Shown here one piece after another: positions 29,739-38,531 of a stretch of 64,000 nucleotides of DNA (its first letter is position 1; each line of letters starts with the position of its first letter). The notes below the pieces were generated by a model that saw only the letters and a list, made by a program, of their open reading frames with translations, was not told where the DNA came from and made no database searches. The stretch is from the NCBI GenBank assembly GCA_016744455.1, contig JADGEI010000007.1, positions 62,001-126,000 of the forward strand. Reading direction: 5' to 3'. A program made the position numbers and the translations under genes. The stretch comes from Alcanivoracaceae bacterium. Lineage in GTDB: Bacteria > Pseudomonadota > Gammaproteobacteria > Xanthomonadales > Marinicellaceae.

Positions 29739-29780
29739 TTGATATTTATCAATGTCCTTATATTAGCAAATGCTTATAAT
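29739..29780 (+). promoter_or_regulatory. Class II FNR-dependent promoter of ccoNOQP
   Basis: TTGATATTTATCAA (29739-29752) is a perfect FNR palindrome. A perfect -10 TATAAT follows at 29775-29780, so transcription would begin near 29787 and the box would be centred at about -41.5, the defining spacing of class II FNR promoters. The same box could also act on the divergent fnr gene. Confidence 0.9.
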
Positions 29781-29811
29781 GGCAAAATCTTTTCATAAAC
29801 GAGGGTATTAG

Positions 29812-31224
29812 ATGAAATTTGAACAATTCAATGACGACATAGTCAAAAAGTTTACCATGGCCACCATTATTTGGGGCATTATTGGTATGCTTGTTGGCGT
29901 TTTCATAGCAGCACAATTGGCATGGCCGGCACTTAACTTTGATATTCCATTTTTAACATTTAGCCGTTTAAGACCATTGCATACTAATGCTGTGATTTTT
30001 GCATTTGGTGGTAATGCGTTGATTGGCACATCATTTTATGTGGTATATCGGACGTGTAAAGCCAATCTTTTTGCACCTAAATTAGCTTCATTTGTATTTT
30101 GGGGTTATCAGTTAGTGATCGTGGGTGCGGTATTGACATTGCCCTTTGGTTATACTCAAAGTAGGGAATATGCAGAGCTGATATGGCCAATTGATGTGTT
30201 CTTAACGTTAGTCTGGGTAGCTTATGCCGTTGTTTATTTTGGTACAATTGTAAAACGGCAAGAAAAACATATTTATGTGGCTAATTGGTTTTATTCTGCA
30301 TTCATTATTACCATAGCTTTATTGCATATTGTCAATAACTTACAAATACCTGTCAACTGGCATTTATCCTATTCGGTGTATCCGGGAGCAGTTGATGCTC
30401 TAGTACAATGGTGGTATGGGCATAATGCAGTAGGTTTCTTTTTAACGGCGGGTTTTTTGGGTATGATGTATTACTTTATACCAAAACAAGTTGGGAAACC
30501 TGTTTATTCGTATAGATTGTCAATTGTACATTTTTGGGCTTTAATTTCTTCTTATATGTGGGCTGGCCCACATCACTTGCAATACACTTCACTACCTGAT
30601 TGGGCACAATCTGTTGGTATGGTATTTTCTTTGATTCTACTTGCACCGTCTTGGGGCGGTATGATCAACGGGATTATGACTTTATCTGGTGCTTGGCATA
30701 AATTACGTGATGACCCAATAATTAAACTAATGATTGTATCTTTATCATTCTACGGTATGTCTACATTTGAAGGACCTATGATGGCGATTAAGACAGTAAA
30801 TGCTTTATCTCATTATACTGATTGGACTATTGGACATGTACATTCTGGAGCTTTAGGGTGGGTTGCATTGATTACCGTAGGTTCAATTTATGTGTTGATA
30901 CCAAAATTATGGAAAAAAGAAGCAATGTATTCAACTAGCTTGATAAATGTTCATTTCTGGATTGCAACACTTGGGATAGTGTTATATATCGCTTCCATGT
31001 GGATTGCAGGAGTGATGCAAGGTTTAATGTGGCGTGATATTAATGCAGATGGAACAGTAGTATATTCATTTGCAGAATCAGTAAAAGCAACCTATCCATA
31101 CTATGTTGCCAGAATGCTTGGGGGTTTACTGTTTTTAGGTGGAATGTTTGTGATGGCTTATAACATTGTAATGACATTGAGGTCTAAAGGCGATGCGAAA
31201 CCTTTAGTAGGAGAAGCAGCATGA
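29812..31224 (+). CDS. ccoN: Cytochrome cbb3 oxidase subunit I (CcoN)
   Basis: The 470-residue catalytic subunit of the high-affinity cbb3 terminal oxidase carries hemes b and b3 and CuB. It has about 12 transmembrane helices. Recognisable parts are [34 protein letters not shown] (low-spin heme ligand region), [27 protein letters not shown] and the two-histidine CuB segment [21 protein letters not shown], plus [15 protein letters not shown]. It opens the cco operon behind the FNR promoter. Confidence 0.97.
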   Translation: MKFEQFNDDIVKKFTMATIIWGIIGMLVGVFIAAQLAWPALNFDIPFLTFSRLRPLHTNAVIFAFGGNALIGTSFYVVYRTCKANLFAPKLASFVFWGYQLVIVGAVLTLPFGYTQSREYAELIWPIDVFLTLVWVAYAVVYFGTIVKRQEKHIYVANWFYSAFIITIALLHIVNNLQIPVNWHLSYSVYPGAVDALVQWWYGHNAVGFFLTAGFLGMMYYFIPKQVGKPVYSYRLSIVHFWALISSYMWAGPHHLQYTSLPDWAQSVGMVFSLILLAPSWGGMINGIMTLSGAWHKLRDDPIIKLMIVSLSFYGMSTFEGPMMAIKTVNALSHYTDWTIGHVHSGALGWVALITVGSIYVLIPKLWKKEAMYSTSLINVHFWIATLGIVLYIASMWIAGVMQGLMWRDINADGTVVYSFAESVKATYPYYVARMLGGLLFLGGMFVMAYNIVMTLRSKGDAKPLVGEAA

Positions 31225-31838
31225 TTGAACATAGTAAAATTGAAAAAAATATTGGTTTAATGGGTGTATTGATTGCAATTGTAGTGTCAATGGCAGGTAT
31301 TGCAGAGATTATTCCATTAATGTTTCAAACCAGTGTTATAGAAGCTCATCCAAATTTAAAACCTTATACTGCATTAGAGTTAGCAGGTCGTGATGTCTAT
31401 ATTAGTGAAGGGTGTTATAACTGTCACTCACAACAGATTAGACCGTTTGTTGATGAAACGTTGAGATACGGTCATTATTCACAGGCCAATGAGTTTGTTT
31501 ATGATAGACCATTTCAATGGGGTTCAAAGCGAACTGGACCAGACTTACATCGCGTTGGAGGTAAATACTCCGATGAGTGGCATGAATACCATTTAATGGA
31601 TCCACGTTCAGTTGTACCTGAATCGAATATGCCAGGCTACCCTTGGTTGGCTGAAGATTTAGTTGATGCAGAACAAACAGCAGCTGGGATGAAGGTTTTA
31701 CACGATTGGTTTGATCACCCTTATACTGATGAACAGTTAGCTTCTGCAAAAGCCGATATAGAAGGGAAAACAAAGCTAGAAGCAGTAATTGCTTATCTAC
31801 AAGTGTTGGGAACTACAATTCCAAGGAGTTATAAATGA
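31221..31838 (+). CDS. ccoO: Cytochrome cbb3 oxidase subunit II (CcoO)
   Basis: The 205-residue mono-heme subunit passes electrons to CcoN. One N-terminal membrane anchor ([26 protein letters not shown]) precedes the c-type heme motif [12 protein letters not shown] and the distal methionine region [10 protein letters not shown]. It overlaps ccoN by 4 bases and ccoQ by 4. Confidence 0.97.
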   Translation: MIEHSKIEKNIGLMGVLIAIVVSMAGIAEIIPLMFQTSVIEAHPNLKPYTALELAGRDVYISEGCYNCHSQQIRPFVDETLRYGHYSQANEFVYDRPFQWGSKRTGPDLHRVGGKYSDEWHEYHLMDPRSVVPESNMPGYPWLAEDLVDAEQTAAGMKVLHDWFDHPYTDEQLASAKADIEGKTKLEAVIAYLQVLGTTIPRSYK

Positions 31839-32002
31839 TTAATGGAATATTTACAGTAGTACTGATGATATTGTTCTTTGCCATTATTGCATGGGCATGG
31901 AGCGATAAAAGAAAAGAGGAATTTGACCATATGTCAAATTTACCCTTAGAAGACGAAATTGAATTAACTAACAATAAAGGTGACACAAATGGAAATGACT
32001 AA
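31835..32002 (+). CDS. ccoQ: Cytochrome cbb3 oxidase small subunit (CcoQ)
   Basis: Too short for the ORF track (55 residues): [37 protein letters not shown]... It has a single transmembrane helix ending in the CcoQ-typical W-A-W-S followed by a charged tail KRKEEFDHMSNLPLEDE. The ATG overlaps the ccoO stop and the gene overlaps the start of ccoP, so position and sequence both support CcoQ. Confidence 0.92.
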   Translation: MINGIFTVVLMILFFAIIAWAWSDKRKEEFDHMSNLPLEDEIELTNNKGDTNGND

Positions 32003-32882
32003 TTTTTGGAGCTGGTGGATAATTATTTTAATTGTTATCCATGTTGTGGGTTATGCGTTATTATTACAAAAAACTTCTAAATTGAAATCTGAAAAACATA
32101 AACCAGGTGAAACAACAGGCCATACCTGGGATGGTATTGAAGAGTATAACAATCCTTTGCCGAAATGGTGGTTTTACTTGTTTGTCTTGACGATTGTTTT
32201 TACAGTGGGTTATCTAGCTTATTATCCAGGTATGGGCAACTTTAAAGGTGTTTCAGGTTGGACTTCCGAAAAGGCATGGAAAGAAGAGAATGATGCGGTA
32301 TTAGCTAAACGTGCAGAACTATTTAGTACCTTTATTGATAAACCAATTCCTGTCATGATAAAAGACGAAAAAGCAATGGCTATAGGAGAACGCCTATTTG
32401 CTAATCATTGCAGTACTTGTCATGGGTCGGATGCTCAAGGTGCTCAAGGGTTTCCAAATTTAGCAGATGATGACTGGCTATATGGTGGTGATGCGGATAC
32501 ATTAGTTGCATCAATAACTAATGGCCGTAATGGAATCATGCCCCCATGGGGAGCAGCACTAGGTGATGAAGGTGTTAATCAAGTTGCTGCTTATGTGCGT
32601 AATTTCAGTGAAGAAGGACAAGATGAAAAATTAGTTACTGAAGGCAAAGCTAAATTTGCTATGTTCTGTGCCGCTTGTCATGGCGCTGACGCTAAAGGTA
32701 ATCACATGTTAGGTGCTCCAAATTTGACAGATGATATATGGTTGCATTCATATGATTCTTCTATGTTGGAAATGGTTATAAATGATGGAATATCAGGCCA
32801 AATGCCTGCGCACAATGAATTATTAGATGCAAACAGTATAAAAGTATTAGCAGCTTATATTTATTCTTTAACCAATGAATAA
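31989..32882 (+). CDS. ccoP: Cytochrome cbb3 oxidase subunit III (CcoP)
   Basis: The 297-residue diheme subunit takes electrons from soluble or bc1-linked cytochromes. I place the start at ATG 31989 (MEMTNFWSWW), six bases after AAAGGTG, inside the end of ccoQ; the ORF-track GTG is three codons earlier. It has the N-terminal CcoP domain with two helices (SWWIIILIVIHVVGYALLL; PKWWFYLFVLTIVFTVGYLAYYPG), then two cytochrome c domains with CSTCHGSDAQG and CAACHGADAKG. Confidence 0.96.
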   Translation: MEMTNFWSWWIIILIVIHVVGYALLLQKTSKLKSEKHKPGETTGHTWDGIEEYNNPLPKWWFYLFVLTIVFTVGYLAYYPGMGNFKGVSGWTSEKAWKEENDAVLAKRAELFSTFIDKPIPVMIKDEKAMAIGERLFANHCSTCHGSDAQGAQGFPNLADDDWLYGGDADTLVASITNGRNGIMPPWGAALGDEGVNQVAAYVRNFSEEGQDEKLVTEGKAKFAMFCAACHGADAKGNHMLGAPNLTDDIWLHSYDSSMLEMVINDGISGQMPAHNELLDANSIKVLAAYIYSLTNE

Positions 32883-33183
32883 CTCATTTACTGAAAGCGA
32901 TTATAACCAGAGACAGCTCAAGCGGATCTTTTATCGCCGCTTGGCTGTTGTCGTTTGGGTGTCCTTTATAGTGGCAGCTATTCAGACCATGGGTTTTTTT
33001 GCAGCATTTGACCCAGTTTTAATGGGTCAATTAGCCACTTTCAATGTAGAACTTACGGCCATACAAGGATATACTTTTGGTTTTATATTTTTCTGGATTT
33101 TTAATTTGGTAACCGCATTTATTGTCGGGATAGCAATGGTATTACCGCGTACTAAATTGGCAAAAAATCACCGCAAAAATTAA
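32875..33183 (+). CDS. Small two-helix membrane protein in the cco operon
   Basis: This 102-residue protein overlaps ccoP by 8 bases. It has a basic N-terminus (DYNQRQLKRIFYRRLAVV) and two transmembrane helices (VVWVSFIVAAIQTMGFFAAF; YTFGFIFFWIFNLVTAFIVGIAMVL). I do not recognise a named family. Its position between ccoP and ccoG suggests a role in oxidase assembly or membrane organisation, an inference from context only. Confidence 0.8.
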   Translation: MNNSFTESDYNQRQLKRIFYRRLAVVVWVSFIVAAIQTMGFFAAFDPVLMGQLATFNVELTAIQGYTFGFIFFWIFNLVTAFIVGIAMVLPRTKLAKNHRKN

Positions 33184-33227
33184 CACACAAACTCTGTAAT
33201 TCTATTAATTAAGGAATAGTCAAAATT

Positions 33228-34622
33228 ATGAATCAAGATAAACAGCCTCTTGAGATTCAATTATACGAATCTCGCAAAAAGATTCACCCACGCGATGCGA
33301 AAGGTTTTTTTCAAAACTTACGTAAATTGTCACTGTTTACATTGTTAGGAATATTCTATTTTATTCCTTGGTTGAATTTTGATGGGCATCAAGCTATTTT
33401 ATTTGACTTGCCTGAACGAAAATTTTATATCTTTTCCATAACTTTCTGGCCACAAGATTTTATTTTCTTATCATGGGCACTCATAATCGCTGCATTTACT
33501 TTATTTTTTGTTACGGCTTTGGCTGGGCGTGTTTGGTGTGGGTTTGCCTGTCCACAAACAGTTTGGACAGAATTATTTGTACGTATTGAATTTTGGATTG
33601 AAGGTAATAGAAACAAAAGAATTAAACTAGATAAACGTAAGTGGGATTGGTACAAAGTTAAGACACGAGGCCTGAAAATTCTTCTATGGCTACTTTTAGC
33701 ACTATGGACTGGTTTCACCTTTGTTGGCTATTTTTCTCCAATTCGTGAATTATTTTTTAATGTGCAAACGTGGTCTCTTGGACCTTGGGAGTCTTTCTGG
33801 ATTGTTTTTTATGGTCTAGCAACTTATGGAAATGCTGGATTTTTACGCGAACAAGTTTGTTTACATATGTGTCCTTATGCACGTTTTCAAAGCGCAATGT
33901 TTGATAAAGATACGCTTATTATTTCCTACGATGTAGAGCGTGGCGAACCTCGTATAGCAGGAAAAAAGAAAAGAGCAGAAGCAGATAACCCGGGTGACTG
34001 TATAGAGTGTCAAGCGTGTGTTCAGGTCTGCCCAACAGGAATTGATATTCGTGATGGCCTACAATATGAATGCATAGCATGTGCTGCATGTATCGATGTT
34101 TGTGATGAGGTCATGGATAAGATTGGGAAGCCGAAAGGCTTAATTAAATACACCACAGAAAATCAAGAAAATGGTGGAAAAACCCATATAATGCGACCAA
34201 GAATAATGGTATACATGCTTGCATTAAGTATTTTTATTGGTTTGTTTAGTTATACGTTATATTCGAGAAAGAATATTGCGGTTGACGTGCTACGCGATAG
34301 GAATTCATTTTTCAGGATGGTTGGATCTAAAACCATTGAAAATGTTTATAAGCTAAAAATTATGAATAAAGGTAAGACAGCACAACAATATGACATTACT
34401 GCAACGGGTAATGATGTTGAATTTGATGTTGTAATTGATGATAAATTTAAAGACAGAAAGTTAGCAGCTGGAGAAGTATTAAACTTGCCGGTTAAGGTAA
34501 GAGCCAATAGAAAGGATATTTCACGCCATATTCAAAACATAGAATTACACATTAAAGCCATTAATGAAGGTGGAGATGAAGTAACCGAGGAGACTAAGTA
34601 TTTTGGACCCCGTAAAAAGTAA
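33228..34622 (+). CDS. ccoG: Cytochrome oxidase accessory protein CcoG (FixG)
   Basis: The 464-residue membrane-bound iron-sulfur protein acts in copper delivery to cbb3 oxidase; family members reduce Cu(II). Several helices alternate with ferredoxin-like clusters: RVWCGFACPQTVWTELF, EQVCLHMCPYARFQ, CIECQACVQVCPTGIDIRDG and CIACAACIDVCD. The C-terminus is an Ig-like periplasmic domain (ENVYKLKIMNKGKTAQQYDI). AAGGA precedes the ATG. Confidence 0.95.
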   Translation: MNQDKQPLEIQLYESRKKIHPRDAKGFFQNLRKLSLFTLLGIFYFIPWLNFDGHQAILFDLPERKFYIFSITFWPQDFIFLSWALIIAAFTLFFVTALAGRVWCGFACPQTVWTELFVRIEFWIEGNRNKRIKLDKRKWDWYKVKTRGLKILLWLLLALWTGFTFVGYFSPIRELFFNVQTWSLGPWESFWIVFYGLATYGNAGFLREQVCLHMCPYARFQSAMFDKDTLIISYDVERGEPRIAGKKKRAEADNPGDCIECQACVQVCPTGIDIRDGLQYECIACAACIDVCDEVMDKIGKPKGLIKYTTENQENGGKTHIMRPRIMVYMLALSIFIGLFSYTLYSRKNIAVDVLRDRNSFFRMVGSKTIENVYKLKIMNKGKTAQQYDITATGNDVEFDVVIDDKFKDRKLAAGEVLNLPVKVRANRKDISRHIQNIELHIKAINEGGDEVTEETKYFGPRKK

Positions 34623-34797
34623 AAAGAATCACATAACACCATGGTATAAAATCCCTATGGTATGGTTTGTCATAGCCTTACCGATGATTGCTGTTGTTGC
34701 ATCATTAACCACAGTTGTTATAGCAGCTAAAAATAGACCTGTTGTAATTGAACACAATGAATCTTATAAGAAAGTAGGTGAAAAACCGACCAGATGA
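34603..34797 (+). CDS. Short FixH/CcoH-like protein
   Basis: The 64-residue protein appears to start at TTG (GAGGAG nine bases upstream), overlapping ccoG by 20 bases. It reads ...ITPWYKIPMVWFVIALPMIAVVASLTTVVIAAKNRPVV, the P-W-Y-x-x-P-x-x-W-F-x-x-A-L-P helix that opens FixH/CcoH proteins, but stops soon after the membrane helix, so the usual periplasmic domain of about 100 residues is missing. It fits between ccoG and ccoI, the usual place of ccoH. Confidence 0.75.
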   Translation: MDPVKSKKNHITPWYKIPMVWFVIALPMIAVVASLTTVVIAAKNRPVVIEHNESYKKVGEKPTR

Positions 34798-37181
34798 TTT
34801 GTTTTCATTGCCATGAGAACATTCCCAAAGGTTTAACTATTCAAGCGACAATAGCTGGTGAAACACAGTTGATGTGTTGTCATGGGTGTAAGGCGGTTGC
34901 TGAATTCATTGATGAATCAGGTAATTGTGAATTTTATGATTATCGTGGTGATTCACAACCAGCAAGCAAAGCACAAGTTGCTGAAAAAAAATGGCAACAA
35001 TTTGATGATACGTTAAATTTTCAAGCATTTACCTCGCATCTATTTGACAATATCTATACTACAACAATCCGCCTTGATGGCATTTACTGTAGTGCATGTG
35101 GATGGTTAATTGATAAACACCTACGTGGTTTACAAGGCATAAAAGATGTTAAACTCAACACCATCACCAAAAAACTACTAGTAGAGTTTGATTCAGAAAA
35201 AATTAAACTTAGTCAAATTTTAACTACTATAAATTTTCTTGGATATCAACCCATTCTCAGTCAAGGCAACGAAGGCAGCGAGTCAAATGAACGCAAAAAT
35301 GCATTAAAACGTCTAGTATTAGCAGGTTTTGGTATGATGTTTATCATGACAATTTCAGTCCCTATTTACAGTGGAAAATATTCAGGGATTGACCCGCAAA
35401 TACAACGTTTTTTCGAATTAGTGAGTTTATTGGTTGCAACAATCGTCTATTTCTATTCTGGTATAATCTTTCTAAAAAATGCACTAAGAGATATAAGTAA
35501 CAAACATTTAGGAATGGATGTTCCAGTCGCTATTTCAATTTCACTTGCCTATGTTGCAAGCGTATACAACGTATTAAGCCATAATGGCCAAACTATATAT
35601 TTTGACTCAATGGTTATGTTCATATTTTTCTTGCTCGCGGGGAGGTTTGTAGAAATGACTGTACGCCACCAAGGTATGAATGCTCATGATGCACTTGCAA
35701 GTATGGTTCCAACAAGTGTAAGTATAGTTAAGAAATCTGGTATTTCCCAAGCCCCCTTCAGTAGTATTGTAAAAGGTGACATTATACAAGTAGGTTCTGG
35801 CGAATCAATCCCGGTTGATGGGGTTGTTTTATCAGGCAATGCAAATATCAATGAGTCTATGATTACTGGTGAAGAAAAACCCATAACTAAATCCAATAAC
35901 TCAACAGTTATGGCGGGCAGCAAAGTTGAAGATGGTGAAATACAAATAACATCTAAAGCGATTGGTGATGAAACTATTCTTGCAAGTTTGAACAATTTAC
36001 TCGAAAAAGCACAACTCCAAAAGCCAAAAACATTACAGCTGGTTGATAAACTAGCGGCTTGGTTTGTTGCCGTAGTACTAGTTTTAGCGACAGCGACAGC
36101 TATTTATTATCAAATCTTTCAACCAGAAAAAACCATGTTAACAGTACTGGCTGTTTTAGTTGCTACCTGTCCTTGTGCTTTATCATTAGCAACTCCTGCA
36201 GCATTAACGGCTGCTAGTGTACGCTTAATGAAAAGTGGAATCCTAATAAATAATCTTGATGCCATTACAAAAATATCAAAAATAAAACAATGGTTTTTTG
36301 ATAAAACTGGAACGTTAACAGAGCCTCAAATGTCACTAATAAAAGTCCACAACTACAGCGGTTTTTCTGATAATAATCTCTTGAAAATTATAGCAACGTT
36401 AGAACACAATAGCTTTCACCCGATCGCTTCTGCATTCGATGATTATTATGACGAATCGATTACCCTAAGAGAATTTAAAGAGGTGGCCAGTTTAGGTGTG
36501 AAGGGGGTTATTAATGGTTTAACTTATAAATCTGGAAGTAAAACATTTGTAGGGTTTACAGAAGAAAATATTCAATCAAGTAACTTTCAGAACGATTCAA
36601 TACAAGTTTATTTATCAGGGCAAGATAAACTATTGGCAATTTTTGAGCTTGATAATCAATTAAGAAAAGGAACACAAACAATCATAAATCAACTACAAAA
36701 GGATGAAAACCATTTAGTTATTATAAGTGGAGATAAACAAAAACCCGTAGAACATGTTGCTAAAATTCTTCGAATAAAAGATTATTATGCTGAGCAAACA
36801 CCTGAAGAAAAGATAAATATAATTCATCAACAACAAGCAGATTCTAATGGCACAGTGATGTTAGGAGATGGGGTTAATGATGCTCCTGTTTTAGCACAAT
36901 CTGATGTTTCTATTAGTTTTAACCAGGGAACACAATTAGCACGAGCTGCCTCAGATCTAATTATAATGGGGAATTCCTTAACCAGTATAAATTCATTACT
37001 AAAAATCAGTCGTAAAACGAATAACATCATCAAACAGAATATTATATGGGCTTTGCTCTATAATTTATGCGTCACTCCACTAGCTATGATGGGGTATCTA
37101 GCACCCTGGATGGCTGCTATCGGCATGTCACTGAGTTCTTTGTTTGTTGTATTGAATGCAAAACGCATTTTGTTAAAATAG
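34794..37181 (+). CDS. ccoI: Copper-translocating P1B ATPase for cbb3 assembly (CcoI/FixI)
   Basis: The 795-residue P-type ATPase exports copper for CcoN. In order: a cysteine-rich N-terminal metal site (CFHCHENIP, MCCHGCKAVAEFI), an HMA domain with GIYCSACGWLID, eight helices, the TGEEKPI phosphatase loop, the CPC ion motif in ATCPCALSLATPAALTAA, phosphorylation site FDKTGTLTEP, and GDGVNDAPVLAQSDVS. It overlaps the ccoH-like gene by four bases. No ccoS follows. Confidence 0.95.
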   Translation: MICFHCHENIPKGLTIQATIAGETQLMCCHGCKAVAEFIDESGNCEFYDYRGDSQPASKAQVAEKKWQQFDDTLNFQAFTSHLFDNIYTTTIRLDGIYCSACGWLIDKHLRGLQGIKDVKLNTITKKLLVEFDSEKIKLSQILTTINFLGYQPILSQGNEGSESNERKNALKRLVLAGFGMMFIMTISVPIYSGKYSGIDPQIQRFFELVSLLVATIVYFYSGIIFLKNALRDISNKHLGMDVPVAISISLAYVASVYNVLSHNGQTIYFDSMVMFIFFLLAGRFVEMTVRHQGMNAHDALASMVPTSVSIVKKSGISQAPFSSIVKGDIIQVGSGESIPVDGVVLSGNANINESMITGEEKPITKSNNSTVMAGSKVEDGEIQITSKAIGDETILASLNNLLEKAQLQKPKTLQLVDKLAAWFVAVVLVLATATAIYYQIFQPEKTMLTVLAVLVATCPCALSLATPAALTAASVRLMKSGILINNLDAITKISKIKQWFFDKTGTLTEPQMSLIKVHNYSGFSDNNLLKIIATLEHNSFHPIASAFDDYYDESITLREFKEVASLGVKGVINGLTYKSGSKTFVGFTEENIQSSNFQNDSIQVYLSGQDKLLAIFELDNQLRKGTQTIINQLQKDENHLVIISGDKQKPVEHVAKILRIKDYYAEQTPEEKINIIHQQQADSNGTVMLGDGVNDAPVLAQSDVSISFNQGTQLARAASDLIIMGNSLTSINSLLKISRKTNNIIKQNIIWALLYNLCVTPLAMMGYLAPWMAAIGMSLSSLFVVLNAKRILLK

Positions 37182-37422
37182 CCAAATACTTGAAATAAAA
37201 ATTGAATTTTAATTCACTAGAACCTATTAAAATATTGCACTAATTATTGTTCGATACTTTTAGACCTTCTATTCTTTGTAGAATTTATTTTCATGACTAT
37301 GAATTATGTTAATATACTGATTGATTAATAATTTATTCGTAGCGAGACTGAGCCTAGTATTAAGTGATAAAATTTCAGTCAAGCCTTACGAAGTCAATGA
37401 CAACATAATTTGGAGAAATTGC

Positions 37423-37839
37423 ATGAATCCAACTGCATTAGCCTTATCTGGTTATATTACATGGTTTTTAGTTTTACTTAGTAGTATCGTTTTGATGCGT
37501 GTACATTTGACGTTATCTGGAAAAAGACGAGCCAACAGTTTTAGTCCAACAGGAGAAGATGTATCTGATTTTTCAGCACGTTTATGTCGGACCCATGCAA
37601 ACTGTTACGAAGCTATGCCATATATTGGTGGTTTATTAATTGTGGCATTAGCTACAGACAATACACACATTACTGATTCTCTGGCCTTGCCTTTAATGAT
37701 TGCACGTTTCTTGCAGTCTGTTGTTCATTTGATTTCAACGAAAAACTTAGCCGTTATGGCACGCTTTACCTTTTTAACCATCCAAATAATAATCTGTTTT
37801 TATTGGTCTATTATGTTTTTACATAAATTTACAGGTTAA
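37423..37839 (+). CDS. MAPEG-family membrane protein
   Basis: I start at ATG 37423 (MNPTALALSGYITWF) because GGAGA lies upstream; the ORF-track start at 37321 adds a non-homologous leader. The 138-residue product has four hydrophobic helices and the MAPEG pattern: ALSGYITWFLVLLSSIVLMRV, FSARLCRTHANCYEAMPYIGGLLIVA (the R-x-x-x-x-H-x-N-x-x-E-x-x-P core) and ARFLQSVVHLIS. MAPEG proteins are membrane glutathione-dependent transferases or peroxidases. It stands alone after the cco operon. Confidence 0.88.
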   Translation: MNPTALALSGYITWFLVLLSSIVLMRVHLTLSGKRRANSFSPTGEDVSDFSARLCRTHANCYEAMPYIGGLLIVALATDNTHITDSLALPLMIARFLQSVVHLISTKNLAVMARFTFLTIQIIICFYWSIMFLHKFTG

Positions 37840-38045
37840 TTCGCTATTGAAGATTATGGATGCTGAGACGATAGAAAAATAAAAAAAAACACTAGGTATT
37901 TATTTAATTGACTTGCGATGAATTTAAAACAATTTATGTAAAAATACAGTAATAATAGTGTCTAGTATCGAAAAGGATTGAATTATTTTTAATTGTCCTC
38001 AGGTAGTATTTAACAAATACATTAACTAAATAATAGGAGCATTCA

Positions 38046-38399
38046 ATGCAAATACTCGTCAATACAGATCACAACGTTAAAGGTGGTGATTTATTGGTAC
38101 AATATGTTAAAAATCTATTAAACGATTCTTTAAATAGCTTTAGGGATGAAATTACACGCATAGAGGTGCATATCTCTGATGAAAATGGTCTCAAAGGTGG
38201 TGATGATGATTTACGTTGTACCATCGAAGCACGCTTAAGAGGAATGCAACCAATTGCAGTCACTCATAATGATGAAAACATTGACTTAGCCATTGCTGGT
38301 TCTGCTGATCGTATTGCTCGGTCAATTAGAAAAACACTTGAAAAAAGACGCGAAATTAAGCTCACACAACAGGGGCATAAAACAGAAATTATTGGTTAA
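38046..38399 (+). CDS. HPF/RaiA-family ribosome-associated protein
   Basis: A 117-residue protein with the beta-alpha-beta-beta-beta-alpha plan of the S30AE/RaiA fold: MQILVNTDHNVKGGDLLVQYVKNLLNDSLNSFRDEITRIEVHISDENG, then DLRCTIEARLRGMQPIAVTHNDENIDLAIAGSADRIARSIRKTLEKRRE. It has the basic C-terminal helix of hibernation factors but diverges from HPF proper. AGGAG precedes the ATG. Ribosome binding is inferred from the fold. Confidence 0.78.
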   Translation: MQILVNTDHNVKGGDLLVQYVKNLLNDSLNSFRDEITRIEVHISDENGLKGGDDDLRCTIEARLRGMQPIAVTHNDENIDLAIAGSADRIARSIRKTLEKRREIKLTQQGHKTEIIG

Positions 38400-38417
38400 A
38401 AATTACAAGCAAGGGTG

Positions 38418-38440
38418 AAAAATACTGAGTATTTATTTTT
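38418..38440 (+). terminator. Weak hairpin with T tract after the HPF-like gene
   Basis: AAATAC-TGA-GTATTT followed by ATTTTTT. The stem is short and A/T rich, so this is only a candidate. Confidence 0.35.
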
Positions 38441-38531
38441 TGGAATTTATCGTGATGTGTTAACGGTGTTATACTTTATATCTTTCATGATAAATAGATT
38501 TTGACTTAAATTTTAAAAATCATTGATAAAA

